Source: Desulfobacula toluolica Tol2
GTDB lineage: Bacteria; Desulfobacterota; Desulfobacteria; Desulfobacterales; Desulfobacteraceae
DNA length: 64,000 nt
Assembly: GCF_000307105.1 (NCBI RefSeq)
Contig: NC_018645.1
Location: forward strand, 2,182,578 to 2,246,577
Reading direction: 5' to 3'
Under the pieces are notes generated by a model, which was not told the DNA's origin, ran no database searches, and saw only the letters and a program-made list of their open reading frames with translations. Every line of letters begins with the position of its first letter. Position 1 is the stretch's first letter. Position numbers and translations under genes: made by a program. Shown here in pieces: positions 54,607-63,663 of the stretch.

Positions 54607-57351
54607 ATGATTGATGCAAATTTTAAATATAGAAACAGGCTGTTGTTTGCTTTTTTGATTGTTTTTGTTCCGTTGATTTTAATCAGCAGCACCATTGCAT
54701 ATTACCAGGTCAAAAAAATTCTGCAAACAAATATTGAAAAAGAACTACAGGACACAACCCTTTCTTTATTAAACCTGATACAAACTTCTGCCGCACTTTC
54801 TATAAAAAACAGGCTTCATGCCATTGCCGATAAAAATTTAGATATTGCCCGTTATTATTATGGTAAATATCAATCTGGATTGTTGAGCAGGTCTGAAGCA
54901 ATTACAATCATTGAAGAAATATTTTTAAGTCAGTCTGTTGGCATGAAAGGTTATATCTATTGTATTAACAGTCAAGGGATTATTACTGTTCATCCAAATG
55001 AAAAAATAAGAAATAAGAATTTTTCCGAACTTGATTTTATCAGGCAGCAGATACAAATTAAAAAAGGATATTTTGAATATGATATAAAAAAAGATGGGGA
55101 ATCAAACAAGCAATCCAAAGCCCTTTATATGGTTTATTTTGAACCGCTTGACTGGATTATCTCAGCGTCTTCCTATCGTGAAGAGTTCAGCTCTTTTCTA
55201 AATATCGATGATTTCAGAAACAGTATTCTTTCTTTTAAATCAGGAGAAACAGGATATGCCTTTGTTCTGAGTGAAGATGGAGACATTCTGGTGCATCCCA
55301 CCATGCAGGGGATAAACCTGTTAAGGCAATCAGCGTATTCCAATGAGTTTTTTAAACAGATTATTAAAGAAAAAAACGGGAAAATCAGATATTTCTGGAA
55401 AAATCCCAATGAATTAAAACCTCGGGAAAAAATAACTATTTTCAAATATTTGCCGGAATATAAATGGATTGTTGCATCTTCAAGCTATGTGGATGAAGTT
55501 TTTTCCCCGTTGAATACATTCAGGAATTTTTTAGTGGTTTTCATGATATTAATCCTCTTATCATCTGTCTGGATAACGTATTTAATAAGTACCTCTGTGA
55601 CAAAACCGCTGGTATCATTAATGGATACACTGGATCAAGGTGCCCGGGGTGATTTTTCCGTTCGCATGGATGATGATGTCCCTTATGAGTTTGGCAGACT
55701 GGCTCGTCAGTTTAATTCTTTTATGGGCCAGTTGGAACAGAACCAGGAAAAGATTAAAACTGAAATTCAAAAAAACACAGAAGCCCGTGCCGTTATCGAA
55801 GAATATGATCTTAGGCTACGCAGCCTGTTTAATCAATCTTTTCAGTTCACGGGTCTGTTATCCCCTTTGGGAATGCTTGAAGAGGTCAATCAGAGTTCAC
55901 TTGATTTTGTCGGATATACTGCAGGTGATGTTATGGGGAAACCTTTCTGGCAGACACCCTGGTGGCGTCATGACCCCAAGGTTCAGCAACAAGTGAAAGA
56001 CGCTGTTGAAAGGGCTGCCCAAGGGGATTTTATTCGATTTGAAATCACAAATACTTCAAAAGATGATCAGATCATAAATATGGATGTCACCATAAAGCCT
56101 GTTTTAAATTCATTGGGTGATGTGGCGTTCCTGATTGTAGAGGGCAGGGATATCACAGCATATAAACTTGCAGCCCAGGAAGCAAAAACCTTGGCTGTGC
56201 GATTGGAAAAAGCCCAGAAAATGGAGGCAATCGGAACCCTTGCCGGTGGAATTGCCCATGATTTTAATAATATCCTGTCAGGAATTTTAGGGTATTCGGA
56301 ATTGGCACAATTGAATCTGGACAGCCCGGAAAAGGCAAAAAAATATATTGAATTGATTGTCAAAGGTGCCCAGAGAGCTGCCAGCCTTACCCGGCAGATA
56401 CTGACATTCAGCCGCCAGAGTCAGACAGAACCTGAAAAGTATCCGTTGAATTTATATCTTGTGGTAAAAGAAGCCCTTAAATTATTGCGTTCATCAATCC
56501 CTACGTCCATTAAAATCAGTGAAAATATTGTTTCAAAAGCAAAAGTCCTGGCTGATTCGGTCCAAATGCATCAGTTGATTATGAATCTTTGCACCAATGC
56601 CTACCATGCCATGGGAGAAAACAAGGGTGTTTTGACGGTCCAACTTCAAGAAGTTAAGATTTCAAAAGACAAAGATGTTTTTGATCATATTATCACCAAA
56701 GGAAGATATCTTGAGCTTGAGATCGCTGACACCGGTCTTGGGATGGATGAAAAAATTTTGTTAAAAGCGTTTGATCCGTATTTTACCACCAAAGAGGTGG
56801 GAAAGGGGACGGGTTTTGGTCTGTCCATGGTTCATGCCATTGTTGAATCACATGGCGGTTATATAAAAGTAGAAAGCGCGGAAGGGAAGGGAACAAGTTT
56901 TTATATCTACCTGCCTTTGATTGATCAGGAAACGGATTTTGATTTCTGTGGAAAAGAAGAAAAAATATTAAAACGCGGGGTTGAAAAAATCATGATTGTG
57001 GATGATGAAGAAAATATCCGCTTGATTGGTCAGGCATTTTTAACCAGTTGCGGTTACTCTGTTGACACCTTTGAAAATGGTATAAAAGCTTTTGAAGCAT
57101 TTGAAAAAGATCATGATCAATTCGATTTGATTGTTACGGATATGACCATGCCAGGTATGACGGGTGATGAGCTTGCCAAAAGAGTACTCAAGCTTCGCAA
57201 GGATATGCCGGTTATTTTGTGTACAGGATACAGTGAGACTGTTTCAGAGGAAAAAGCACTTGAAATGGGCATTCGAAAATATGTTCAAAAACCGGTATCC
57301 AATAAAGATCTGGCAGTATTAATCCGGGAAATACTGGACCTTAAGGTATAA
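54607..57351 (+). CDS. Membrane hybrid histidine kinase: dCache-HAMP-PAS-HisKA-HATPase-REC
   Basis: The 914-residue protein has a first membrane helix (about 15-35), a periplasmic double Cache sensor (GYIYCINSQGIITVHPNEK and GYAFVLSEDGDILVHP), a second helix (about 300-320), HAMP, a PAS domain (about 415-525), HisKA (GTLAGGIAHDFNNILSG), HATPase (DTGLGMDEKI, GFGLSMVHAI) and a receiver (about 790-914, Asp in VTDMTMPGMTG). Its ligand is probably a small periplasmic molecule. A GTG at 54595 in the same frame is an alternative start; AGGCGGTGG suits the ATG 54607. The target of its phosphate is not seen. Confidence 0.9.
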   Translation: MIDANFKYRNRLLFAFLIVFVPLILISSTIAYYQVKKILQTNIEKELQDTTLSLLNLIQTSAALSIKNRLHAIADKNLDIARYYYGKYQSGLLSRSEAITIIEEIFLSQSVGMKGYIYCINSQGIITVHPNEKIRNKNFSELDFIRQQIQIKKGYFEYDIKKDGESNKQSKALYMVYFEPLDWIISASSYREEFSSFLNIDDFRNSILSFKSGETGYAFVLSEDGDILVHPTMQGINLLRQSAYSNEFFKQIIKEKNGKIRYFWKNPNELKPREKITIFKYLPEYKWIVASSSYVDEVFSPLNTFRNFLVVFMILILLSSVWITYLISTSVTKPLVSLMDTLDQGARGDFSVRMDDDVPYEFGRLARQFNSFMGQLEQNQEKIKTEIQKNTEARAVIEEYDLRLRSLFNQSFQFTGLLSPLGMLEEVNQSSLDFVGYTAGDVMGKPFWQTPWWRHDPKVQQQVKDAVERAAQGDFIRFEITNTSKDDQIINMDVTIKPVLNSLGDVAFLIVEGRDITAYKLAAQEAKTLAVRLEKAQKMEAIGTLAGGIAHDFNNILSGILGYSELAQLNLDSPEKAKKYIELIVKGAQRAASLTRQILTFSRQSQTEPEKYPLNLYLVVKEALKLLRSSIPTSIKISENIVSKAKVLADSVQMHQLIMNLCTNAYHAMGENKGVLTVQLQEVKISKDKDVFDHIITKGRYLELEIADTGLGMDEKILLKAFDPYFTTKEVGKGTGFGLSMVHAIVESHGGYIKVESAEGKGTSFYIYLPLIDQETDFDFCGKEEKILKRGVEKIMIVDDEENIRLIGQAFLTSCGYSVDTFENGIKAFEAFEKDHDQFDLIVTDMTMPGMTGDELAKRVLKLRKDMPVILCTGYSETVSEEKALEMGIRKYVQKPVSNKDLAVLIREILDLKV

Positions 57352-57380
57352 TAGAATCTGAAGATATCGGATGCAAAAGT

Positions 57381-57845
57381 TTAATTGTTTTTACTTCTGG
57401 AGATTAAAATTTTTAAAATATCTTCTTTTCCGATAATGCCTACAAGTTTGTTTTTATCTACCACCGGGAGGGTATGAAAATGTTTTTCAACCATCAGGCT
57501 TGCAATTTCAGAAACAGGGGTATCAGGATGGACTGAAATGGGATTTTTTACCATGGCCTGCTCTACTTTTGTGGCTGCAATCTTCTTGAGTTCCGAATTC
57601 AGTTTTTTAGAGGATGACAATGGGATAATCCCGTCAAGGAGGACAAAAATTGGGGGGAACGGAATGTCTTTTTGTGCAAAAATCAAATCACTCTGGCATA
57701 AAATTCCTTTAAGGATTCCATTTGAATCAACTACGGGAACACCGTTGATATGATTGCTTAAAAGAATTTCAACCGCTTTGGTGATATCTGTGTCAGGGGA
57801 AATGGATATAACGTCTTTTTTCATAATATCTTTTGCTGTTATCAT
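57381..57845 (-). CDS. CBS-domain pair protein
   Basis: This 154-residue protein consists of two CBS domains (ITAKDIMKKDVISISPDTDI and VEQAMVKNPISVHPDTPVSE), the Bateman module that senses adenine nucleotides. The linker is longer than usual and Lys/Pro-rich. There is no enzyme domain, so it probably regulates a partner protein. It converges on the hybrid kinase (29-base gap) and lies 46 bases after the Usp gene on the same strand. AAAGGAGATG ribosome site. Confidence 0.9.
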   Translation of the reverse strand: MITAKDIMKKDVISISPDTDITKAVEILLSNHINGVPVVDSNGILKGILCQSDLIFAQKDIPFPPIFVLLDGIIPLSSSKKLNSELKKIAATKVEQAMVKNPISVHPDTPVSEIASLMVEKHFHTLPVVDKNKLVGIIGKEDILKILISRSKNN

Positions 57846-57891
57846 GGGACATCTCCTTTTGCATCCATTTTTTTTCAGACGACATGATTTT

Positions 57892-58842
57892 TCATACGAC
57901 GTGGCGGACTGCCAGAACCGGACACTGAGATCGGCTGATGACTCGATCAGTTGTAGATCCCACTAAAAAACGCTCTAAAAGGCTGTGGCCCCGGACCCCA
58001 AGTATGATCATATCCATTTCTTTTTTTTCGGCATAGTCGATCAGTTCCTTGTATGGCTCTCCTTCAAGTATGACGGTAACAGGTGTACACCAGTTCCGGC
58101 TGTCTTCCGGAACCATATTGATGAGCTGCTTTTCAAGGCGGTTGAACATTATTTGTTTTTTCTCTTTTTCTTCTTCTATTGTTTTTTTGGATATATTCAG
58201 ATGTTCGGCACGAATCCAGCTGATATCCTCACCCACTTGGTGTTCCATTGGTCTGATTATATGGGCCAGATAAAGTTGTGTCTGAAATTCCTGTGCAAGA
58301 CTCAGGGCATAGTCAAAAGCAAGTTTGGAATCAGGTGAAAAATCGCATCCCACAAGAATTCGTTTCAGTTTTATACCATCTTTAACCGGTGAAACCATAT
58401 GATCTTCAGGTGTATGCAGCACCAGAAAAGGGCATTCCAGGATTTTTACCAGCCTGTTGGTGACAGAACCGATTAAAAATCGTTTTACGCCTGAACCTCC
58501 ATGGGTCGCGGCAATTACCATGTCCATGTTTTTTTCGCGGCTAATCTGTTCGATTTCATCCGGCGGGTGGCCGGCAGCAACGATTATTTCACATTCAGTT
58601 TCAATTTCTTCTGCCAGTTTCTCAAGTCTTTCCTCGGCATTGCGGATTCGCTCACTTTCAATGCCTGCGTAGTCAAGATATGGAGGCATATGGCTTGAAA
58701 CCATAAGCGTTCCCGGAACAATATGGCACAGACAAAGTTTTGAATTAAATTCCACGGCCAGTGATTTGCCATAAGATACGATAAGATTTGTAAAGTCTGA
58801 AAAATCAATGGCACACAGTATTTTTTTTGGTTCTATTCTCAT
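57892..58842 (-). CDS. Tandem universal stress protein
   Basis: The 316-residue protein has two Usp folds. The first starts KKILCAIDFSDFTN and has VIAATHGGSGVKRFLIGSV (the ATP motif GxxG-9-GS is partly kept); the second starts KRILVGCDFSPDS and has ILGVRGHSLLERFLVGSTTD (a full GxxG-9-GS motif). ATG 58842 has AAGGAGTC at good spacing; the longer open frame upstream is rejected. It precedes the CBS gene. The likely role is stress adaptation via ATP binding. Confidence 0.92.
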   Translation of the reverse strand: MRIEPKKILCAIDFSDFTNLIVSYGKSLAVEFNSKLCLCHIVPGTLMVSSHMPPYLDYAGIESERIRNAEERLEKLAEEIETECEIIVAAGHPPDEIEQISREKNMDMVIAATHGGSGVKRFLIGSVTNRLVKILECPFLVLHTPEDHMVSPVKDGIKLKRILVGCDFSPDSKLAFDYALSLAQEFQTQLYLAHIIRPMEHQVGEDISWIRAEHLNISKKTIEEEKEKKQIMFNRLEKQLINMVPEDSRNWCTPVTVILEGEPYKELIDYAEKKEMDMIILGVRGHSLLERFLVGSTTDRVISRSQCPVLAVRHVV

Positions 58843-59033
58843 GATTTGACTCCTTTTTTTTGTAATTGATAACAAACCAAAGACATCTGAAGGTCTTTTT
58901 TTCAACACAGAAGCAAAAAAACCGTTAAAAGGAAGATGGATGCCAGTGAGAAATCAGCCTCGTTTTATTGTAATCTTCTTCTGCATAGGGCGTCAAGAAA
59001 AAATTTAGCATAAAAAGCAAGGGGCTATTTGTT

Positions 59034-59061
59034 TTAACGGAGCTTTAATCTATGATATAAT
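59034..59061 (+). promoter_or_regulatory. Sigma70-like promoter for the OYE-Usp gene
   Basis: TATAAT at 59056-59061 is preceded at 16 bases by TTAACG (59034-59039). The start codon at 59122 is about 55 bases downstream of the expected start of transcription. Predicted only. Confidence 0.4.
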
Positions 59062-59121
59062 GTGCTTTGAATATTGATATAAATTCCATGGCCGTTTTTA
59101 TATGAAACACAAACATCATTC

Positions 59122-61158
59122 ATGGATCAGATTAGAAAACAAGACATGACCGCCTATCCTTTTCTTTTCAGCCCTTTGCAGGTTGGGGGGCATCAAATGA
59201 AAAACAGGCTGATTGCCCTGCCTGTTCATACCGGGTTTGCATATCCGGATGGTACTGTAAGTTCCTGGCTGATTGATTTTTATACCAGGTTGGCAGACTC
59301 TGGTGTGGCAATGGTGGTTGTCGCGAATACGGCTGTTTCCGCAGATGGCGTTGTTTCAAAGTTTAACCTTCGAATTGATAAAGATAAGTTCATCCCCGGT
59401 TTGTCAAAACTGGCAAAGGCGATACAAAACAAAGGTGCCATTGCCTGTCTTCAGCTTAACCATGCCGGACGGTTTGCGAAAACCAGCCGTCCGCTGCTGC
59501 CTTCTGCCGTAACCAGTGAGAATTTATCTTTTAATGTGGAATCATTAAAGGATTTTATGGAATTTTTTCCTTTTGAAAAACGGTTTAGTCTTACCCGATA
59601 TCTTTTGGGGCAGTTTAATAAATGGAGACAGGCCATGACTTGTGACGATAGGGCAAGGGTCATTGAAGATTTTGGCTTATCTGCTGCCAGGGCATGTGAA
59701 GCCGGTTTTGACATGGTTGAACTTCACGGCGCAAACGGCTATCTTTTGTGTCAGTATCTGTCTTGCTTTACCAATAAAATTGACTCTGGTTTTGGGGGTA
59801 ATTTTCATGAACGGACAACATTTCCCCTTGCTGTAATACAAAGCGTAAAAAAAAATGTTCCAAAGAATTTTCCCGTGGGATACCGTCTTATTATCAGGGA
59901 ATGGGTTCCTCAGGGCATTGACCTTCCAGAAGCTCTGGCGTTTGCACAGGTTCTTGAAAAAAACAAAATTGCATATCTTTCAGCCTCTGCAGGGACATAC
60001 AATTCCATATTTTCCCCGGCTGTATTAAAAAACATGGCCAAAACAGCCTATCTGAAAAAAGATATGGCCAAACTCACGGCCGTAGTAGGTATTCCGACTA
60101 TCACATCCGGCAGGATCACCACACCTTTGATGGCGGATAAACTTGTCAAGGAAGGCATTGCAGATCTGATCGGTCTGGGAAGGCCTCTGAGGGTTGATCC
60201 ATTATGGGTGGCCAAGGCTGTGGATAAAAATCGTAAAATAATACAGTGTGTGAATTGTAACTGGTGCCTGAAACAGGTGGTATTGGAACAGGGATTTGCC
60301 TGCAGCCGCTGGTCCGAAGAACTCCGTGACAGGACAAGGCTTGAGCATCAGTTGATGACACGCAATTATAAACCTCTGTGGGTGATTTGTGATATTGATG
60401 ATATTTACACCTTTAGAAAATCTTTGCCGCTTCTTATCCGGGCCAAAAAGAAAAATTTTTTCCCCACGGTTTTGATGCTCAGGCAAGCCCTACAGGGAAG
60501 GGCTGTTGATCAAGCGCAAAATAAATTTATAGAATGGGTGAAAGATGTTTTTGATCTGAACGGCTATGGTGACGGGACAGTTAATTTTGTTGTGAAAGAA
60601 CATAAGGGAAATTTGGAAAAACTTGTGTATGATGAAATTTGTATGGGCGATTACGGACAGGTTTTTATCAGTTCAAATTCAAAGGAAGACTGGCGGGACC
60701 GGTTGTTGTATAAACAACAGGGAAAGGTGCTGGCACGCCTTTGCGCCAACATCCGTCAGCACAAAGTTATTGTGCCGGTTGATTTGTCTCCTGCAACATT
60801 GCTGGTAATGATTTTTCTGCGTAAAACCTTGATTCGGGAAAAAAACTTTAACATAAGTTTTGTCAATGTCCTGACCGGAAAGTCAAGTCCGGTTGAACGT
60901 CAGTGGGAAAAAATGAAAAAAATTACAAAGTTAAAAAAAAACATTCCATTGGAATTTATCCGGCCTGCAAATAATATGGGAAACAATATGACAACCAATG
61001 TAATTTCAGCCCTGGTTGAGACGATTATTACCCGTAAATACGGGACGGTAATTATGGGAAAACGCGGTCTTTCAGGAATAAAACGTTGGCTGCTCGGCAG
61101 TGTTTCTTCGGGCGTTCTGCATCGGCTTACGGATCAGACCCTGTTTTTAATTGATTGA
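59122..61158 (+). CDS. Old-yellow-enzyme-type flavin oxidoreductase fused to two Usp-like domains
   Basis: The N-terminal 390 residues form an FMN TIM barrel of the OYE/2,4-dienoyl-CoA reductase class: FSPLQVGGHQMKNRLIALPV, LQLNHAGR, ELHGANGYLLCQYLS, and CVNCNWCLKQVV plus a later Cys (ACSRW) for a [4Fe-4S] cluster (about 375). The usual C-terminal NAD(P)/FAD domain is missing. Instead, residues about 417-530 resemble a degenerate Usp fold and 547-678 a Usp domain with the complete ATP motif GKRGLSGIKRWLLGS (about 644). The C-terminus abuts the stop of the convergent gene. The substrate is unknown. Confidence 0.88.
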   Translation: MDQIRKQDMTAYPFLFSPLQVGGHQMKNRLIALPVHTGFAYPDGTVSSWLIDFYTRLADSGVAMVVVANTAVSADGVVSKFNLRIDKDKFIPGLSKLAKAIQNKGAIACLQLNHAGRFAKTSRPLLPSAVTSENLSFNVESLKDFMEFFPFEKRFSLTRYLLGQFNKWRQAMTCDDRARVIEDFGLSAARACEAGFDMVELHGANGYLLCQYLSCFTNKIDSGFGGNFHERTTFPLAVIQSVKKNVPKNFPVGYRLIIREWVPQGIDLPEALAFAQVLEKNKIAYLSASAGTYNSIFSPAVLKNMAKTAYLKKDMAKLTAVVGIPTITSGRITTPLMADKLVKEGIADLIGLGRPLRVDPLWVAKAVDKNRKIIQCVNCNWCLKQVVLEQGFACSRWSEELRDRTRLEHQLMTRNYKPLWVICDIDDIYTFRKSLPLLIRAKKKNFFPTVLMLRQALQGRAVDQAQNKFIEWVKDVFDLNGYGDGTVNFVVKEHKGNLEKLVYDEICMGDYGQVFISSNSKEDWRDRLLYKQQGKVLARLCANIRQHKVIVPVDLSPATLLVMIFLRKTLIREKNFNISFVNVLTGKSSPVERQWEKMKKITKLKKNIPLEFIRPANNMGNNMTTNVISALVETIITRKYGTVIMGKRGLSGIKRWLLGSVSSGVLHRLTDQTLFLID

Positions 61159-63168
61159 TTAATACGTATTTTGCTCCGCCCGGGCTTTGATACAGCAAAT
61201 GGCATGGTTCCATACCACATCATGGGCATAGTCAGGGAACGTGTGTTTGAAAAGTTTCCAGAAGATTCGGCTGATCATCCTATTGCCTTTTTTAAAGTTA
61301 AATGCCGTGTAAATTGTCAGGCGGTTGTTTCCATCATTTGTGGGGGTGATATCAAACAGCAGTCTGCCATGGCTTGTAAACAACTCCTGGGGGTCATACA
61401 ACAGAGATTTGTTTGGAATGCAGCGAACAAGGCAAACATCCATGGAAACAGGCAGGGCATTTAATTTGTAACGAACAATAGATCCCACTTTGTTTGGAAC
61501 TCCTGATATTCTTTTTACATCCACAAATCTGAGCTTGAGAAATTTGGCATCGGCATCTCCGAATTTGCCCAGCTCTTCAAATATGGCCCTGGATGAGGCC
61601 CTGATCTTGATGGTATACATCCTTTCCATTTGCGGGGCAGTATCAAGGGTGATTCCCAGGGGCGCTGAAATTGATTGTTTGATATAATTGCGTTTTTCTT
61701 TGAGGATGACCGTTGGATAACGGCCATAGGTTTCCCAGTTCAGGCCGAAGAACATTTCCGTGAGAATATTTCGCAGAGTCTTGATTCCTCCTGTGAGAAT
61801 TGAATAAAAAACAGGCATGCTCATGATTTCCCGGAATATTTTTGTATAGTCGGCACTCCCGCTTCCAATTTTCCACAGGACATTTCCCATAGGCCATTGG
61901 GTCATTTGCTTGAATTTCATTTCGGTGGCAAAGGTCTGGTAGAGTATCCGGCTGAGAATATCTGATTTTAAGATGGCTTGTATCAGGGTGAAAAGGACTT
62001 TTCCATACTGGTTGTCCTTTTTAAGCCATTGAATCACCTTTTTGTTCCCATGTTCCAGGCTTTTTTTGTCAATGCCTTTATGAATAATGGTTTGGGCAAG
62101 GCACTGTGCGCTGATAAACGCGGAATAGAGCCCGTCCCTGTAGAGTCTTGCCCCCATGGCATCCCCCACCATTGATATCCTGTCTTCAAACGGGGACAGG
62201 GACGGGGAAATCACCATTTTGGGGCAGCAAGAGCAGACAATGGGTGTATTGTCCGGTGTGATATGAGGTAAAATACCCCGTACATGGGGCAAAGATAGAA
62301 ATTGTCTTATAATTCTGTCTGTATCTTCAGGTAAAGATGCCGAATCAATGCTTTTTCCGGTAAGTGCCACAGAGAGGTACTCATGCTTTGGAACAAGGAC
62401 AATATGGTCAAGATGCAGATTCTTTGAGCCGGACACAATCAGATAAAGCTCTTTGTTCATATGTTTTTTCAGGTAGGCTCGGCCCGGTTTGAGTTCAAAT
62501 ACCAGTGTGGGTCTCACCCCGGGTGGCACAAATGAGGGGTTAAGAGTTTTGTATGACCTGATAAATCGGCTTTGCCTGCGATTTTTTTCTGCGGGAGCAT
62601 TCATTCCCGTGGCAATACAGACAAAGTCCGATTCAATTGAGATCTTTTTTCCTGAAAGTGAATTAACCGTCAGTATAGGTTTACGGGTGCAAGAGTATTG
62701 GATGGTTTCAACAGACCCTGTGATAACAGATGCTCCCTGTTCCAGTGCTTTTTTTAAAAGAAAATTATCAAATCCCTTGTCCCAGGGGGGCCTGTCAGGG
62801 GGCAGGATACCCCGGAAAACCGAACATACCTTTTGGAATGACGGTACTTTGAGCGGAAAATTTTTCCAGAGTCCGTGAATCCATATGTGGGAGAATTCTG
62901 TATTCACAACTTCTTGTGGAGGTTTGAGGCTGTTTTTGGCCAGTGCATTGTACAGCCGGGGTGAAATAACACCTGCACAGAAATTACAGCCTTTGAGTGT
63001 CCATTCATTGCTGAATGGTTCCTGAATCACCCGACTGTCAATCAGGGTTATGGATAAGGTTTTTCGTGTTTCTTTGGCTTCCCGGAGAAGTTTAATGGCA
63101 AATAAAGATCCGGCCGGTCCGCAACCGACCACAAGAACTCGACTTTTGTCTTTTAATATGGTAGGCAT
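61159..63168 (-). CDS. Geranylgeranyl-reductase-like flavoprotein with C-terminal SRPBCC-like domain
   Basis: The 669-residue protein has an N-terminal FAD dinucleotide motif (VLVVGCGPAGSLFAIKLL), GCNFCAGVISPRL as in geranylgeranyl reductases, and the GDAMGARLYRDGLYSAF motif of that family (about 335). Residues about 515-669 (MYTIKIRASSRAIFEELG...) form a separate START/SRPBCC-like domain, which could bind a hydrophobic isoprenoid substrate. Enzymes of this class saturate isoprenoid chains such as in quinones or lipids. Substrate and electron donor are inferred. Zero bases separate its stop from the OYE gene stop. Confidence 0.85.
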   Translation of the reverse strand: MPTILKDKSRVLVVGCGPAGSLFAIKLLREAKETRKTLSITLIDSRVIQEPFSNEWTLKGCNFCAGVISPRLYNALAKNSLKPPQEVVNTEFSHIWIHGLWKNFPLKVPSFQKVCSVFRGILPPDRPPWDKGFDNFLLKKALEQGASVITGSVETIQYSCTRKPILTVNSLSGKKISIESDFVCIATGMNAPAEKNRRQSRFIRSYKTLNPSFVPPGVRPTLVFELKPGRAYLKKHMNKELYLIVSGSKNLHLDHIVLVPKHEYLSVALTGKSIDSASLPEDTDRIIRQFLSLPHVRGILPHITPDNTPIVCSCCPKMVISPSLSPFEDRISMVGDAMGARLYRDGLYSAFISAQCLAQTIIHKGIDKKSLEHGNKKVIQWLKKDNQYGKVLFTLIQAILKSDILSRILYQTFATEMKFKQMTQWPMGNVLWKIGSGSADYTKIFREIMSMPVFYSILTGGIKTLRNILTEMFFGLNWETYGRYPTVILKEKRNYIKQSISAPLGITLDTAPQMERMYTIKIRASSRAIFEELGKFGDADAKFLKLRFVDVKRISGVPNKVGSIVRYKLNALPVSMDVCLVRCIPNKSLLYDPQELFTSHGRLLFDITPTNDGNNRLTIYTAFNFKKGNRMISRIFWKLFKHTFPDYAHDVVWNHAICCIKARAEQNTY

Positions 63169-63663
63169 TCCAGTTTTGCCATTAGTTACAATAAGTACAC
63201 TTCCTGAGTTTCTGGTGGTTTGCCGAATCTTTCGAGATCATTTGACTGGAGAACTCAAGGCCTTGTTTTGTTTTTTTTCGGTTGTTGGCTTTTAATTCTG
63301 CATCCATTAGGTATGCTCATATGCTTAAATTATTTGTTCATAATAACAAAAGCAAAAAGGGTTTACAACTGAAAGCTGGCATTGTCATGGAAACGTCCTG
63401 GTTCAGCCAATCGTCATAAACCAAATTCTTGGAAATACATGATATCATCAAAGCGCCCTCAACCGGAGGTTGATGAAACTTTGCAAAGAGCCATTGAGCA
63501 ACCCGTATTTAAATGCCCTAATCCAAATGTATAGGGAACTTAAAAATAGACCGATTCTCGATAATTGTTTTTATTAGAAGCGCTATTAAATAACAAGGGA
63601 GTGCAAATTAAGCTTTGCACTCCCTTGTTTGATGTTTTTAATTACACAACAGTTTCCTGCGGA
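63169..63663. other. Intergenic region between the GGR-like gene and the Cache-domain gene
   Basis: The region holds no recognised gene. A 31-codon frame at 63439-63534 (+) has Pro/Glu-rich sequence but no clear ribosome site. TCAACC-GGA-GGTTGA makes a small hairpin at 63459-63473. A strong terminator hairpin lies at 63592-63629. No tRNA or repeat family was seen. Confidence 0.5.
63592..63629 (-). terminator. Strong terminator hairpin after the Cache-domain gene
   Basis: AACAAGGGAGTGCAAA (63592-63607) pairs perfectly over 16 bases with TTTGCACTCCCTTGTT (63614-63629) around a 6-base loop. On the minus strand the stem is followed by an AT-rich TATTTAATAG, and it stands 34 bases past the Cache gene stop, so it most likely ends that transcript. 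Confidence 0.75.
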
